Positions 10,671-22,910 are shown, numbered from the stretch's first letter. The stretch is DNA of 64,000 bases from Pseudomonas sp. GM78 (GCF_000282475.1 NZ_AKJF01000074.1:57045-121044); one strand, 5' to 3'. The notes: a model not told the origin generated them from the letters alone. Made by a program: numbers and translations.

Positions 10671-12254
10671 ATGACTAGTTTGCATGCCGACGAGGCTTTC
10701 CTCGGCCACTACCAGTTGAATCATGACCCTTTTGCTCCACGGGTCCCTGGCTTCAAGTTTTTCCCTGCCCAGCGCAAGCCGGTGCTGGGGCAGTTGCACC
10801 ATCTGGCGCGGTACAGCCAGTTGCTGTTGGTGGTCACAGGTCCGCACGGCAGTGGCAAGACCCTGCTGCGCCAGGCCCTGGTGGCCAGTACCAACAAGCA
10901 GACCGTGCAAAGCGTGGTGGTTTCCGCCCGTGGTGCGGGAGATTCGGCTGGTGTGCTGCGCCAGGTTGCCCAGGCACTGGACGTTGCCCAGGCCGAGGTC
11001 GGTGCGATCCTGAAACAGGTGGTGCAGCTTGCTCTCACGGGGCAGGAAGTGTATCTGCTGGTCGATGATGCCGAGCAGCTCGACGAGTCCGCGCTTGAAG
11101 CCTTGATGGCCCTGGGCGCGGGCGCACCGGAAGGCCGTCCGCATGTGTTCCTGTTCGGCGAGTCGTCAATGATCGCTCAGCTTGAGGCTTTGCAACTCGA
11201 GGAAGAACGCTTCCACGTCATCGAGCTGCAGCCTTACACCGAAGAGGAAACGCGTGAATACCTGGAGCAGCGGCTCGAAGGCGCCGGCCGGGGTATCGAA
11301 CTTTTCACCGCAAATCAGATCTCTGATATTCACGAAAGCTCCGAGGGTTGGCCTGGCAACATCAACCAGGTTGCCCGCGATGCGATGATCGAAGCCATGA
11401 TTGCCAGCCGCTCAGCGGTGAAGCGTCCAAGTATGGGGTTCAATATGCCGAAGAAACACGTATTGGCGATTTCCGCCGTCGTTGTGGTCGCGGTAGCTGC
11501 CGCCTGGTTGATGCCCGGTCGCAGCAAGACACCGACCACGGGGGCGCCTGCCAACGAGCAGGCGCAACTACCGCTCGGCCAGGGTTCGCAAGGCGGTGCA
11601 CCGGCCGTCGAATTCGCTGGCAACTCGCAGCCAACGCCATTGCCGTTGGTCGGCAATTCGCAACCGGTCATGCGGGCTCCGTTGGCCGAAGCGGCGGGAG
11701 GCATCACCGAGGGCGATGACGGGGTGCCGGTCGAGGGTTCCAGCGCCACACCGCCGACCGTGACCACCATTGCACCACCAGCCGGCGTTCCAGCCGGTCC
11801 AGCGCCAACGCCAGCAGCCAAGCCGACGCCTGCACCGACCCAGGTCGCTACCGCCAAGCCAGCGCCTGCTCCGGTTGCCAAGCCGGCTCCAGCTCCGGCG
11901 CCAGCCAAGCCAGCCGCCGTTGCCGCCAAGCCGGCCGAGAAGCCAGCGACCGTCGCCAAGGCTGCCGGTGGCACCTGGTACGCAGGTCAGGCGCCAGGTA
12001 ACTACGTGGTGCAGATCCTCGGCACCAGCTCCGAAACCGCCGCTCAAAACTTCGTCAAGGAGCAGGGCGGCGAGTACCGTTATTTCAAGAAAGTCCTCAA
12101 CGGCAAGCCGCTCTACGTGATCACCTACGGCAACTTCGCCAATCGTGATGCAGCCGTTTCCGCCATCAAGGCCTTGCCAGCGAAGGTTCAGGCTGGTAAA
12201 CCTTGGCCACGCTCTGTCGCCAGCGTCCAACAGGAACTGGCAACAGCCCGCTGA
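10671..12254 (+). CDS. DamX-like protein: AAA ATPase plus SPOR domain
   Basis: This is a 527-residue inner-membrane protein predicted to act at the division septum. An N-terminal AAA ATPase of the ExeA type has Walker A GPHGSGKT at 57-64 and a Walker B near YLLVDDAEQ. One membrane helix lies near 263-281. A Pro/Ala/Lys-rich linker runs to about 430. A C-terminal SPOR domain (about 434-520, starting WYAGQAPGNYVVQILG) binds denuded septal peptidoglycan in characterised relatives. It starts 10 bases after aroB, as in P. aeruginosa PA5037. E. coli DamX has the SPOR part; the exact role of this ATPase is not established. Confidence 0.88.
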   Translation: MTSLHADEAFLGHYQLNHDPFAPRVPGFKFFPAQRKPVLGQLHHLARYSQLLLVVTGPHGSGKTLLRQALVASTNKQTVQSVVVSARGAGDSAGVLRQVAQALDVAQAEVGAILKQVVQLALTGQEVYLLVDDAEQLDESALEALMALGAGAPEGRPHVFLFGESSMIAQLEALQLEEERFHVIELQPYTEEETREYLEQRLEGAGRGIELFTANQISDIHESSEGWPGNINQVARDAMIEAMIASRSAVKRPSMGFNMPKKHVLAISAVVVVAVAAAWLMPGRSKTPTTGAPANEQAQLPLGQGSQGGAPAVEFAGNSQPTPLPLVGNSQPVMRAPLAEAAGGITEGDDGVPVEGSSATPPTVTTIAPPAGVPAGPAPTPAAKPTPAPTQVATAKPAPAPVAKPAPAPAPAKPAAVAAKPAEKPATVAKAAGGTWYAGQAPGNYVVQILGTSSETAAQNFVKEQGGEYRYFKKVLNGKPLYVITYGNFANRDAAVSAIKALPAKVQAGKPWPRSVASVQQELATAR

Positions 12255-12603
12255 AGATTCGGCGGCCTTACCCAGGCCGCCTCTCCAAGCACCTCAAAAT
12301 TTCTGCACGGCATGCCGCCTCTACAGGCCGCGTGCCTTGTGGTGTCTGCGTCACAGTAGTCTTTGAGTCGTTGCGGTCAAAATTAAAAAAGTTTTGACTA
12401 GCACAGCAGATCGCTTTAAACCTTTCACAAATGCGACATAGATTTGCGACATTTCGTCGCCAAATTTGTGAGGCCAAGTGTCGGTGTGTACAATGACCTC
12501 CCTTTTGCCCCCGCAAAGCTGGCGTACGTTCGGCGCGGATGGTAAGTGGTTGAATTGAAAAGAAATTTGCCTCGATGAGAGGCAGCCTGGTGAGAAAGTG
12601 TCT
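12255..12603 (+). promoter_or_regulatory. gltB promoter and leader with nested inverted repeats
   Basis: This is a 349-base gap with no gene. A hairpin GGCGGCC / GGCCGCC (12262-12283) just after the upstream stop may be a weak terminator. A sigma-70-like promoter has TTGTGA (12466-12471), a 17-base spacer and TACAAT (12489-12494). Two nested inverted repeats overlap its -35: TCACAAAT (12425-12432) with ATTTGTGA (12464-12471), and inside it ATTTGCGAC (12442-12450) with GTCGCCAAAT (12456-12465). These look like an operator for a nitrogen or glutamate regulator, but no regulator can be named. Confidence 0.55.
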
Positions 12604-15600
12604 ATGAAAGCAGGTCTGTACCAACCAGATGAATTCAAGGATAACTGCGGTTTCGGCCTGATTGCCCATATGCAGGGCGAGCCCAGTCATACCCTTTTGC
12701 AAACGGCCATCGAGGCCCTGACCTGCATGACCCACCGCGGTGGGATTAATGCTGACGGCAAGACCGGCGACGGTTGCGGTCTGCTGATTCAAAAGCCGGA
12801 CGTGTTCCTGCGAGCCATCGCCCAGGAAACCTTCGGCGTCGAATTGCCCAAGCAATACGCTGTGGGCATGGTTTTCTTCAACCAGGACCCGGTCAAGGCC
12901 GAAGCCGCTCGCGAGAACATGAACCGCGAGATCCTGGCTGCCGGCCTGCAGTTGGTCGGCTGGCGCAAAGTGCCGATCGACACCAGCGTCCTCGGCCGCC
13001 TGGCCCTTGAGCGCCTGCCACAGATCGAGCAGGTGTTCATCGGTGGCGAAGGCCTGAGCGACCAGGACATGGCCGTCAAGCTGTTCACCTCCCGTCGTCG
13101 CTCATCGGTGTCCAACGCCGCCGATACCGACCACTATGTCTGCAGCTTTTCGCACAAGACCATTATCTACAAAGGCCTGATGATGCCGGCGGACCTGACC
13201 GCCTTCTATCCGGACCTGAGCGATGAGCGCCTGCAAACCTCGATTTGCGTGTTCCACCAGCGCTTCTCCACCAACACCCTGCCGAAATGGCCGCTGGCCC
13301 AACCGTTCCGCTTCCTGGCGCACAACGGCGAGATCAACACCATCACCGGCAACCGCAACTGGGCCGTGGCCCGTCGCACCAAGTTCAGCAACGACCTGAT
13401 GGACCTGGAAGAGCTCGGCCCGCTGGTCAACCGCGTCGGTTCCGACTCCTCGAGCATGGACAACATGCTCGAGCTGATGGTCACCGGTGGCATCGACCTG
13501 TTCCGTGGCGTGCGGATGATCATTCCGCCTGCGTGGCAGAACGTCGAGACCATGGACCCGGACCTGCGTGCGTTCTACGAATACAACTCGATGCACATGG
13601 AACCGTGGGACGGCCCGGCCGGCGTGGTAATGACCGATGGTCGCTACGCGGTGTGCCTGCTCGACCGTAACGGTCTGCGTCCGGCGCGTTGGGTCACCAC
13701 CAAGAACGGCTTCATCACCCTGGCTTCGGAAATCGGTGTCTGGAACTACCAGCCTGAAGACGTGATCGCCAAGGGCCGCGTGGGTCCGGGCCAGATCTTT
13801 GCCGTGGACACCGAGACCGGTCAGATCCTCGACACCGATGCCATCGACAACCGCCTCAAGTCCCGTCATCCGTACAAGCAATGGCTGCGCAAGAATGCCC
13901 TGCGCATCCAGGCGACCATGGAAGACAACGACCACGGTTCGGCCTTCTACGACGTCGATCAGCTCAAGCAATACATGAAGATGTACCAGGTCACGTTCGA
14001 AGAGCGCGACCAGGTGCTGCGCCCGCTCGGCGAACAAGGCTACGAAGCCGTGGGTTCGATGGGCGACGATACGCCGATGGCCGTGCTGTCCCAGCGCGTG
14101 CGCACGCCGTACGACTATTTCCGCCAGCAGTTCGCGCAGGTGACCAACCCGCCGATCGACCCGCTGCGTGAGGCCATCGTCATGTCGCTGGAGATCTGCC
14201 TCGGTGCCGAGCGCAACATCTTCCAGGAGTCGCCGGAACACGCTTCACGCGTGATCCTCAGCTCGCCGGTCATTTCCCCGGCCAAGTGGCGCTCGCTGAT
14301 GAATCTCGATCGTCCGGGCTTCGAACGCCAGAAAATCGACCTCAACTACGATGAAAGCATCGGTTTGGAAGCGGCGATCCGTAACGTCGCCGATCAGGCT
14401 GAAGAAGCCGTGCGCGCCGGTCGTACGCAGATCGTCCTGAGTGACCGTCATATTGCCCCGGGCAAGTTGCCGATCCACGCCTCCCTGGCCACCGGCGCGG
14501 TACACCACCGCTTGACCGAAAAAGGCCTGCGTTGCGACTCCAACATACTGGTGGAAACCGCGACCGCACGTGACCCGCATCACTTCGCCGTGTTGATCGG
14601 TTTCGGTGCCTCTGCCGTTTATCCGTTCCTGGCCTATGAAGTGCTGGGCGACCTGATCCGTACCGGTGAAGTGCTGGGCGACCTCTACGAGGTGTTCAAG
14701 AACTACCGTAAGGGCATCACCAAAGGCCTGCTCAAGATCCTGTCGAAGATGGGTATCTCGACCATCACTTCGTACCGCGGTGCGCAGTTGTTCGAGGCGA
14801 TCGGCCTGTCCGAGGAAGTTTGCAACCTGAGCTTCAAGGGCGTGCCAAGCCGCATCAAGGGCGCGCGTTTCGTCGACATCGAAGCCGAGCAGAAAGCCCT
14901 GGCCACCGAAGCCTGGAGCGCGCGCAAGCCGATCCAGCAAGGCGGCCTGCTGAAGTTCGTCCACGGCGGCGAATATCACGCCTACAACCCGGACGTGGTC
15001 AACACCCTGCAAGCCGCCGTGCAGCAGGGCGACTACAGCAAGTTCAAGGAATACACCTCGCTGGTGGACAACCGCCCGGTGTCGATGATCCGTGACCTGC
15101 TGAAGGTGAAAACCCTCGACACGCCGCTGGACATCAGCGAAATCGAACCGCTGGAATCGGTGCTCAAGCGCTTCGACTCCGCCGGTATCTCGCTGGGCGC
15201 CCTGTCGCCTGAGGCTCACGAAGCTCTGGCCGAAGCCATGAACCGCCTCGGTGCACGTTCCAACTCCGGCGAAGGCGGCGAAGACCCGGCGCGCTACGGC
15301 ACCATCAAGAGCTCGAAAATCAAGCAGGTTGCTACCGGTCGTTTCGGTGTGACCCCGGAATACCTGGTCAACGCCGAAGTGCTGCAGATCAAGGTTGCCC
15401 AAGGCGCCAAGCCGGGCGAAGGTGGTCAACTGCCAGGCGGCAAGGTCAACGGCCTGATCGCCAAGCTGCGTTACGCAGTGCCAGGCGTCACCCTGATTTC
15501 GCCACCACCGCACCACGACATCTATTCGATCGAAGACTTGTCGCAGCTGATTTTCGACCTCAAGCAGGTCAACCCGAAGGCACTGGTCTCGGTGAAGCTG

Positions 15601-17049
15601 GTAGCGGAAGCGGGCGTGGGTACCATCGCCGCCGGTGTGGCCAAGGCCTATGCGGACTTGATCACCATCTCCGGCTACGACGGCGGTACCGGTGCTTCGC
15701 CACTTACCTCGATCAAATACGCGGGCGCTCCTTGGGAACTCGGCTTGGCCGAAACCCACCAGACCCTGCGCGGCAACGACTTGCGCGGCAAAGTCCGGGT
15801 ACAGACCGACGGCGGCCTGAAGACCGGCCTCGACGTGATCAAGGCGGCCATCCTCGGCGCTGAAAGCTTCGGCTTCGGCACCGCGCCAATGATTGCCCTG
15901 GGCTGCAAATACCTGCGCATCTGCCACTTGAACAACTGCGCCACCGGCGTCGCGACCCAGAACGAGAAGCTGCGCAAGGATCACTACATCGGTACCGTCG
16001 ACATGGTGGTGAACTTCTTCACCTACGTCGCCGAAGAAACCCGTGAGTGGCTGGCCAAGCTGGGCGTGCGTTCCCTCGAAGAGCTGATCGGTCGTACCGA
16101 TCTGCTGGAAGTGCTCGAAGGCCAGACCGCCAAGCAGCATCACCTGGACCTGACCCCATTGTTGGGCAGCGACCACGTGCCGGCGGACAAACCGCAGTTC
16201 TGCGGCGTTGAGCGCAACCCGCCGTTCGACAAAGGCCTGCTGGCCGAGAAAATGGTCGACATGGCCACCTCGGCGATCAACGACAAGAGCGGCGCGGAGT
16301 TCGAACTGGATATCTGCAACTGCGACCGTTCCATTGGCGCGCGGATCTCCGGCGACATCGCCCGTAAGCACGGCAACCAGGGCATGGCCAATGCGCCAAT
16401 CACCTTCCGCTTCAAGGGCACGGCCGGCCAGAGCTTCGGTGTGTGGAACGCCGGCGGCCTGAACATGTACCTGGAAGGCGATGCCAACGACTACGTCGGC
16501 AAGGGCATGACCGGCGGCAAGCTGGTGATCGTTCCGCCAAAAGGCAGCATCTACAAGACCCAGGACAGTGCCATCATCGGCAACACCTGCCTGTACGGTG
16601 CCACTGGCGGCAAGCTGTTCGCCGCCGGTACCGCGGGTGAGCGTTTCGCCGTGCGTAACTCCGGTGCCCACACCGTCGTGGAAGGCACTGGCGATCACTG
16701 CTGCGAGTACATGACCGGTGGTTTCGTCTGCGTCCTGGGCAAGACCGGTTACAACTTCGGCTCTGGCATGACCGGCGGTTTCGCCTATGTGCTCGACCAG
16801 GACAACACCTTCGTTGACCGGGTCAACCACGAACTGGTGGAAATCCAGCGGATCAGCGGCGAGGCGATGGAAGCCTACCGCAGCCATTTGCAACGCGTGC
16901 TGAACGAGTACGTCGAGGAAACCGACAGCGAGTGGGGTCGTGAGCTCGCCGAGAACCTCGACGATTACGTGCGCCGTTTCTGGTTGGTGAAGCCCAAGGC
17001 TGCCTCCCTGAAATCGTTGCTTTCCAGCACCCGTGCCAACCCGCAGTGA
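12604..17049 (+). CDS. gltB: Glutamate synthase (NADPH) large subunit
   Basis: The large subunit of GOGAT takes the amide of glutamine and makes glutamate from 2-oxoglutarate. ATG 12604 gives the family N-terminus [11 protein letters not shown]; a GTG six bases upstream is too close to the GGTGAG ribosome site. The glutaminase domain's nucleophile is Cys15 (DNCGFG), so a 14-residue propeptide is expected to be removed. Next come the central domain, the FMN-binding synthase domain and the 3Fe-4S cluster ligands Cys1101, Cys1107 and Cys1112 ([12 protein letters not shown]). The tail is a glycine-rich beta-helix. It has 1481 residues, the normal length, and lies 32 bases before gltD. Confidence 0.97.
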   Translation: MKAGLYQPDEFKDNCGFGLIAHMQGEPSHTLLQTAIEALTCMTHRGGINADGKTGDGCGLLIQKPDVFLRAIAQETFGVELPKQYAVGMVFFNQDPVKAEAARENMNREILAAGLQLVGWRKVPIDTSVLGRLALERLPQIEQVFIGGEGLSDQDMAVKLFTSRRRSSVSNAADTDHYVCSFSHKTIIYKGLMMPADLTAFYPDLSDERLQTSICVFHQRFSTNTLPKWPLAQPFRFLAHNGEINTITGNRNWAVARRTKFSNDLMDLEELGPLVNRVGSDSSSMDNMLELMVTGGIDLFRGVRMIIPPAWQNVETMDPDLRAFYEYNSMHMEPWDGPAGVVMTDGRYAVCLLDRNGLRPARWVTTKNGFITLASEIGVWNYQPEDVIAKGRVGPGQIFAVDTETGQILDTDAIDNRLKSRHPYKQWLRKNALRIQATMEDNDHGSAFYDVDQLKQYMKMYQVTFEERDQVLRPLGEQGYEAVGSMGDDTPMAVLSQRVRTPYDYFRQQFAQVTNPPIDPLREAIVMSLEICLGAERNIFQESPEHASRVILSSPVISPAKWRSLMNLDRPGFERQKIDLNYDESIGLEAAIRNVADQAEEAVRAGRTQIVLSDRHIAPGKLPIHASLATGAVHHRLTEKGLRCDSNILVETATARDPHHFAVLIGFGASAVYPFLAYEVLGDLIRTGEVLGDLYEVFKNYRKGITKGLLKILSKMGISTITSYRGAQLFEAIGLSEEVCNLSFKGVPSRIKGARFVDIEAEQKALATEAWSARKPIQQGGLLKFVHGGEYHAYNPDVVNTLQAAVQQGDYSKFKEYTSLVDNRPVSMIRDLLKVKTLDTPLDISEIEPLESVLKRFDSAGISLGALSPEAHEALAEAMNRLGARSNSGEGGEDPARYGTIKSSKIKQVATGRFGVTPEYLVNAEVLQIKVAQGAKPGEGGQLPGGKVNGLIAKLRYAVPGVTLISPPPHHDIYSIEDLSQLIFDLKQVNPKALVSVKLVAEAGVGTIAAGVAKAYADLITISGYDGGTGASPLTSIKYAGAPWELGLAETHQTLRGNDLRGKVRVQTDGGLKTGLDVIKAAILGAESFGFGTAPMIALGCKYLRICHLNNCATGVATQNEKLRKDHYIGTVDMVVNFFTYVAEETREWLAKLGVRSLEELIGRTDLLEVLEGQTAKQHHLDLTPLLGSDHVPADKPQFCGVERNPPFDKGLLAEKMVDMATSAINDKSGAEFELDICNCDRSIGARISGDIARKHGNQGMANAPITFRFKGTAGQSFGVWNAGGLNMYLEGDANDYVGKGMTGGKLVIVPPKGSIYKTQDSAIIGNTCLYGATGGKLFAAGTAGERFAVRNSGAHTVVEGTGDHCCEYMTGGFVCVLGKTGYNFGSGMTGGFAYVLDQDNTFVDRVNHELVEIQRISGEAMEAYRSHLQRVLNEYVEETDSEWGRELAENLDDYVRRFWLVKPKAASLKSLLSSTRANPQ

Positions 17050-17072
17050 TATGCGCCTGAAGAGTTTGATGA

Positions 17073-18500
<1,428 letters not shown>

Positions 18501-18518
18501 TCAGGCAACACAAAACCC

Positions 18519-18608
18519 TGTAGGAGCGAGCCTGCTCGCGATGGCGGTGAATCAGTCACCAGATGCAATGGCTGACACTCCGTCATCGCGAGCAGGCTCA
18601 CTCCTACA
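18519..18608. repeat. REP-type inverted repeat, family B
   Basis: The arms TGTAGGAGCGAGCCTGCTCG and the near-complementary CATCGCGAGCAGGCTCACTC (plus CTACA) flank a 40-base centre. Family members also lie at 22911-23028 (decayed), 41477-41566 and 51619-51685. This is a typical pseudomonad REPIN-like doublet. Confidence 0.88.
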
Positions 18609-18741
18609 GTTGTTTCTCGGTGTTGCTGAAAACAGCATTCCATTGCGACAAATTGACCCGATAGACAAAAGGTGCGGCGCTTGCCGTGCCTTTTGCGTCC
18701 GGCTCTGAGAAAATGCCCGCACTTTTTTTCCGGATGCCGAC

Positions 18742-19809
18742 ATGACTGCCCTGAAGAACGACCGTTTCCTGCGCGCCCTGCTCAAGCAACCCGTAGACGT
18801 CACCCCTGTGTGGATGATGCGTCAAGCCGGTCGCTACCTGCCTGAATACCGCGCCAGCCGCGCCAAGGCCGGCGATTTCATGAGCCTGTGCATGAACCCG
18901 GCGTTCGCTTGCGAAGTCACGATGCAGCCCCTCGACCGCTACCCTCAGCTGGACGCGGCGATCCTCTTCTCCGACATCCTGACCATCCCCGATGCCATGG
19001 GCCAAGGCCTGTACTTCGAAACCGGCGAAGGCCCGCGCTTCAAGAAAGTCGTCAGCACCCTCGCCGACATCGAAGCCCTGCCGATTCCTGATCCACAGAA
19101 AGACCTGGGTTACGTGATGGACGCGGTGAGCACCATTCGCCGTGAACTGAACGGCCGCGTGCCGTTGATCGGCTTCGCCGGCAGCCCATGGACCCTGGCC
19201 ACCTACATGGTCGAAGGCGGCTCGTCGAAAGACTACCGCAAGACCAAAACCATGCTCTACGACAACCCGCAAGCCTTGCACCTGCTGCTGGACAAGCTCG
19301 CGCAGACGGTCACCAGTTACCTCAACGGCCAGATCCAGGCCGGCGCGCAAGCGGTACAGATCTTCGACAGCTGGGGCGGCAGCCTCTCGGCGGCGGCGTA
19401 CCAGGAGTTTTCCCTGGCTTATATGCGCAAAATCGTCAGCGGCCTGATCCGCGAGCACGAAGGCCGCAAGGTGCCGGTCATCCTGTTCACCAAGAACGGC
19501 GGCCTGTGGCTGGAAAGCATTGCCGATGCTGGCGCTGATGCCCTTGGCCTGGACTGGACCTGCGACATCGGTAGCGCCCGCGCCCGTGTCGGTGACAAGG
19601 TTGCCTTGCAAGGCAACATGGATCCTACGGTGCTCTACGCCAAGCCTGAAGCGATCCGCACCGAAGTTGGCCGCATCCTCGCCAGCTACGGCAAAGGCAG
19701 TGGCCACGTGTTCAACCTCGGCCATGGCATTACCCCGGAAGTCGATCCGGAACACGCCGGCGCCTTCCTGCGTGCGGTACATGAGTTGTCGGCGCAGTAT
19801 CACGAATAA
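18742..19809 (+). CDS. hemE: Uroporphyrinogen decarboxylase
   Basis: HemE removes four carboxyl groups from uroporphyrinogen III to give coproporphyrinogen III for heme synthesis, without a cofactor. The signature [17 protein letters not shown] lies near residues 18-34, and [13 protein letters not shown] near 143-155. It has 355 residues, the family length. It is a monocistronic gene between a REP element and a strong bidirectional terminator. Confidence 0.98.
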   Translation: MTALKNDRFLRALLKQPVDVTPVWMMRQAGRYLPEYRASRAKAGDFMSLCMNPAFACEVTMQPLDRYPQLDAAILFSDILTIPDAMGQGLYFETGEGPRFKKVVSTLADIEALPIPDPQKDLGYVMDAVSTIRRELNGRVPLIGFAGSPWTLATYMVEGGSSKDYRKTKTMLYDNPQALHLLLDKLAQTVTSYLNGQIQAGAQAVQIFDSWGGSLSAAAYQEFSLAYMRKIVSGLIREHEGRKVPVILFTKNGGLWLESIADAGADALGLDWTCDIGSARARVGDKVALQGNMDPTVLYAKPEAIRTEVGRILASYGKGSGHVFNLGHGITPEVDPEHAGAFLRAVHELSAQYHE

Positions 19810-19821
19810 TCGAAACCCGAT

Positions 19822-19854
19822 AAAAAACGCCCGGCTCATGCCGGGCGTTTTTTT
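19822..19854. terminator. Bidirectional terminator between hemE and the MFS gene
   Basis: The stem ACGCCCGGC / GCCGGGCGT has a short CTCAT-type loop, flanked by six A and seven T bases. It serves hemE on the plus strand and probably the convergent MFS gene on the minus strand. Confidence 0.92.
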
Positions 19855-19871
19855 CAGAAAACTTTATTTTC

Positions 19872-21146
19872 TTAAGTTTTAACACCACCCAGCGGTGGCA
19901 ACTTCGCCAGTTTCAACGCCACCAGCAATGCCACGACCAGCAAGGTGCCGATGAACAAGCCGATGCCGTTCCAGCCGCCCAAGTGCCAGAACACGCCGCC
20001 CGCCGTACCGGCAATGCTCCCGCCGGCGTAGTAGCTGAACAGGTACAAGGACGATGCCTGGCCCTTGGCCTTGAGGGCGCGGCGGCCGATCCAGCTGCTG
20101 GCGACGGAGTGGGCACCGAAGAAGCCGAACGTGAAGACCAGCATGCCGAGGATGACCAGCGGCAATGGCGTGAACATCGTCAGGGCGAGGCCGCTGATCA
20201 TCAGCGCGATAGTGCTCCAGAGCACTTTGCGGCGGCCGATTTTGTCCGCCAGCGAGCCGATTTTCGCCGAGCTGTAGATACCCGACAGGTACACCACGGA
20301 AAGCAGCCCCACAAAGACCTGATCCATGTGATACGGCTCGGCCAGCAAGCGGTAGCCGATGTAGTTGAACAAGGTGACGAACGCCCCCATCAGCACGAAG
20401 GCTTCGAGGAACAGCAGCGGCAGGCCGGCGTCGCGAAAGTGCATGGTGAAACCGTCGACCAGGCTGCGCGGGTGCATCGAGCGGGGGCGGAAGTTGCGCG
20501 ACTCAGGGAGGATTTTCCAGAACACCGCTGCCGCAATCAGCGCCAGACCACCGATCACCAGCATTGCCGTGTGCCAGCTGACGAAGTCGATCAATACACC
20601 GGTGATAAGACGCCCGCTCATCCCGCCGATGGCGTTGCCGCCGATGTACAAGCCCATGGCGAGGCCGATGTGCTGCGGGTGAATCTCTTCGCTCAGGTAG
20701 GTCATCGCAACCGCCGCCAGGCCGCTCAACGACAATCCAATCAGTGCGCGCATCGCCAGCACGCCATGCCAGCTCGGCATCATCGCACTGGCCATGGTGC
20801 ACAGTGCGGCGGCGAACAGCGCCGCCACCATCACCGGTTTACGTCCGACACGGTCGGAGATCGGGCCGGTGATCAGCAGGCCGATGGCAAGCATGCCCGT
20901 GGCCACTGAGAGGATCAGGCTGCTCTGTGCCGCGTTGATGGAATACTCGTGGGACAGCAGCGGCATCATCGGTTGCACGCAGTAGAGCAGGGCGAACGTC
21001 GCGAAGCCGCCGCAGAACAGCGCCAACACGGTGCGCATGAACGCCGGCGTGCCTTTTTCGATGTAGATCTCTTTCAGCTCAACAGCCACATCGTCCAAGG
21101 CGGTGGGAGGAACTTCATGGGCAAGTGGAGCGACAGCAGTTTTCAC
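19872..21146 (-). CDS. MFS transporter, YnfM-like efflux family
   Basis: This is a 424-residue inner-membrane major facilitator with about 12 membrane helices after a 40-residue cytoplasmic N-terminus. The loop 2-3 signature GPISDRVGRKPVM is intact, and a second copy, GSLADKIGRRKVL, lies in the second half, as expected of a proton-driven exporter. The sequence type resembles COG2814 'arabinose efflux' relatives such as YnfM and PAO1 PA5030. The substrate is unknown. It is divergent from a LysR gene, which probably controls it. Confidence 0.88.
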   Translation of the reverse strand: MKTAVAPLAHEVPPTALDDVAVELKEIYIEKGTPAFMRTVLALFCGGFATFALLYCVQPMMPLLSHEYSINAAQSSLILSVATGMLAIGLLITGPISDRVGRKPVMVAALFAAALCTMASAMMPSWHGVLAMRALIGLSLSGLAAVAMTYLSEEIHPQHIGLAMGLYIGGNAIGGMSGRLITGVLIDFVSWHTAMLVIGGLALIAAAVFWKILPESRNFRPRSMHPRSLVDGFTMHFRDAGLPLLFLEAFVLMGAFVTLFNYIGYRLLAEPYHMDQVFVGLLSVVYLSGIYSSAKIGSLADKIGRRKVLWSTIALMISGLALTMFTPLPLVILGMLVFTFGFFGAHSVASSWIGRRALKAKGQASSLYLFSYYAGGSIAGTAGGVFWHLGGWNGIGLFIGTLLVVALLVALKLAKLPPLGGVKT

Positions 21147-21265
21147 GGTGGACCTCGGAGGAGTGCAGCCGGTCAGGCAACGAAAAAAGCATATAGCTGG
21201 CTAATGATTCAATCCAATATATTGTTCGACCTGTTTGATAGCTTTAACGACCTAATGGGGTTTTC
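21147..21265. promoter_or_regulatory. Divergent MFS-LysR intergenic region
   Basis: This is a 119-base AT-rich gap between the two divergent starts. GGAGGAG on the complementary side is not usable by either gene. AT-rich dyads around 21203-21250 are plausible LysR sites, but I could not fix a clear T-N11-A box. Confidence 0.35.
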
Positions 21266-22168
21266 ATGGAATTGCGTCATCTGCGCTACTTCATCGCCGT
21301 CGCCGAAGAACTGCATTTCGGCCGCGCCGCACAGGTGCTGGGCATCTCCCAACCACCGCTGAGCCAGCAGATTCAGACGCTGGAACAGGAGGTCGGCGCG
21401 CGCTTGTTCGAGCGTACCAATCGTCGGGTCGAGCTGAGCGAGGCCGGTCGACTGTTCCTGGAAGAGGCGCGCCTGGTGCTGGCGCAGGTCGACAAGGCCG
21501 CGGATGTTGCGCGGCGGGCACAGCTGGGCGAGCTGGGCGAACTGAAAATCGGCTTCACCTCGTCGGCACCGTTCAACTCAACGATTCCCCAGGCGATTTT
21601 TTCGTTTCGCCAGCGTTTTCCGGCGGTGCATTTGAACCTGCGGGAAATGAGCAGCACCCAGGTCGCCGATGCACTGGTGGATGAGTCGATCGAGGTCGGA
21701 ATCATGCGACCGCTGGGGCTGCCCGACTCGCTCAGCGTGGTCGAACTGATGCGCGAGCCCTTGGTCGCGGTGCTTAGCTCCAAGCATCCGCTGGTGAAAG
21801 ACAGTGAAGAGGGCTTGTTCCTGTCCGCCCTGGCGCTCGAACCCTTCGTATTTTTCCCGCGCAGCTACGGCAGTGGCCTGTACGCGCAATTACTCAGCCT
21901 GGCCCGAGACGCCGGCTTCAGCCCGCACTTCGCCCAGGAGGCCGGCGAGGCGATGACCATTATCGGCTTGGTGGCCGCGGGGCTTGGTGTGTCGGTGCTG
22001 CCGGCGTCTTATCAACGGATGCGCATTGACGGCGTGGTCTATCGACCGCTGCTTGATCCGGCGGCGGTGTCGGCGGTGTGGCTGGTACAGCGCAATGACC
22101 AGAAGTCGCCGATGGCGCGGGCGTTTGTGGAGTTGTTGACGAGGAAGGTTGAGCCGTTGAAGTCATGA
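21266..22168 (+). CDS. LysR-family transcriptional regulator
   Basis: It has 300 residues. The N-terminal winged helix-turn-helix (about 1-60) begins MELRHLRYFIAVAEELHFGR and includes ISQPPLSQQIQTLE, very typical of the BenM/CatM/CynR branch. A linker helix is followed by a periplasmic-binding-like effector domain (about 90-295). Being divergent from the MFS gene, it probably regulates that gene and itself. The effector cannot be deduced. Confidence 0.92.
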   Translation: MELRHLRYFIAVAEELHFGRAAQVLGISQPPLSQQIQTLEQEVGARLFERTNRRVELSEAGRLFLEEARLVLAQVDKAADVARRAQLGELGELKIGFTSSAPFNSTIPQAIFSFRQRFPAVHLNLREMSSTQVADALVDESIEVGIMRPLGLPDSLSVVELMREPLVAVLSSKHPLVKDSEEGLFLSALALEPFVFFPRSYGSGLYAQLLSLARDAGFSPHFAQEAGEAMTIIGLVAAGLGVSVLPASYQRMRIDGVVYRPLLDPAAVSAVWLVQRNDQKSPMARAFVELLTRKVEPLKS

Positions 22169-22282
22169 AGGCTGACGCTTAGGGCTCGGAACTGGCGTCC
22201 TGGGACACTTCGCGTAACGGATCCGGTTTCGTGATTCACCCGGTTATTGAGCACAATCGATTTCTTTAGATGAGTGCCATGG

Positions 22283-22666
22283 ATGTCACTTCTATTTCAA
22301 CCCAAGGAAGGCAGCGTACTGATTTGTGATTTTCGAGGATATGAAGTTCCCGAGATGATAAAGGTCAGACCTGTTGTCGTGATTCGCAAACACAGAACCA
22401 ACAACTTGTTGGTGACGGTTGTGCCGCTCAGTACAACCGCTCCGGACCGTATGTTGGAACACCATCTGGAGCTGCCGAATCATCTGCAGGGAGCAAGTCC
22501 GACCTGTTGGGCTAAATGCGATATGGTTGCCACCGTCAGTCTTTCCAGGCTTGACCGGATCAAGAGCCGAGATCGTCGAGGGAAGCGCTCTTACGTAATC
22601 TTACAACTTGAAACAGACGGGTTTTTTGCGATCAAAGTCGCGGTGCGCAAGGCCTTAGGCCTTTAA
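22283..22666 (+). CDS. PemK/MazF-like protein, solitary
   Basis: This 127-residue protein has the PemK/MazF core: GSVLICDF near the N-terminus, then KVRPVVVIRKH and VTVVPLSTTAPD, where the family's RNA-binding groove forms. Family members are usually mRNA-cleaving toxins of type II toxin-antitoxin pairs. No antitoxin ORF lies directly upstream or downstream. The start is uncertain: ATG 22283 has a weak AGATGAG 7 bases upstream, while GTG 22274 would add three residues. A small hairpin (AAGGCC TTA GGCCTT) overlaps the stop. It may be a domesticated or housekeeping member rather than an active toxin. Confidence 0.7.
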   Translation: MSLLFQPKEGSVLICDFRGYEVPEMIKVRPVVVIRKHRTNNLLVTVVPLSTTAPDRMLEHHLELPNHLQGASPTCWAKCDMVATVSLSRLDRIKSRDRRGKRSYVILQLETDGFFAIKVAVRKALGL

Positions 22667-22840
22667 TCGCAACAGGTTTGATTGAGGCAGGCCAGTTGCC
22701 AGCTGTTGTTCGCAAGGTGATTTCGGACAATACTGACTGCGTTCCCGAAAGGGGCTTGTGAGACTCTGCGGATCCTGGGCAACCAGCCATCACAGAGCCA
22801 GGCAGGTATAGGGCGATGACAAGCCGACCTGTTTGTGAAG
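22667..22840 (+). other. Non-coding stretch downstream of the PemK-like gene, possible structured RNA
   Basis: No convincing ORF or RBS is present. The sequence has local complementarities (for example CCTGGGCAACCAGCCA and GAGCCAGGCAGG) and ends at a perfect GAAA-tetraloop terminator. Together these suggest a transcribed 3' UTR or a small RNA. The right-hand limit of any RNA is the terminator at 22841; the 5' end cannot be placed. Confidence 0.3.
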
Positions 22841-22867
22841 GGGCGCCGAAAGGCGCCCTTTGTCGTT
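22841..22867 (+). terminator. Hairpin with GAAA loop, probable terminator
   Basis: GGGCGCC (22841-22847), loop GAAA, GGCGCCC (22852-22858), then TTTGTCGTTT. It would end transcription from the PemK-like gene or a small RNA. It is about 180 bases past the end of the APE operon on the other strand and is less likely to serve it. Confidence 0.7.
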
Positions 22868-22910
22868 TCTGGTGTTCCTGAAAAAGTTGAGTACGGGGAA
22901 GGTGAGTCAC

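Noticed and set aside
14245-16893. 882-codon minus-strand open frame opposite gltB
   Set aside because: It is an antisense reflection of gltB with His/Gln/Val-rich low-quality protein sequence; gltB is certain.
22169-22282. Type III antitoxin repeats upstream of the PemK-like gene
   Set aside because: No tandem repeats of about 35 bases are present in this stretch.
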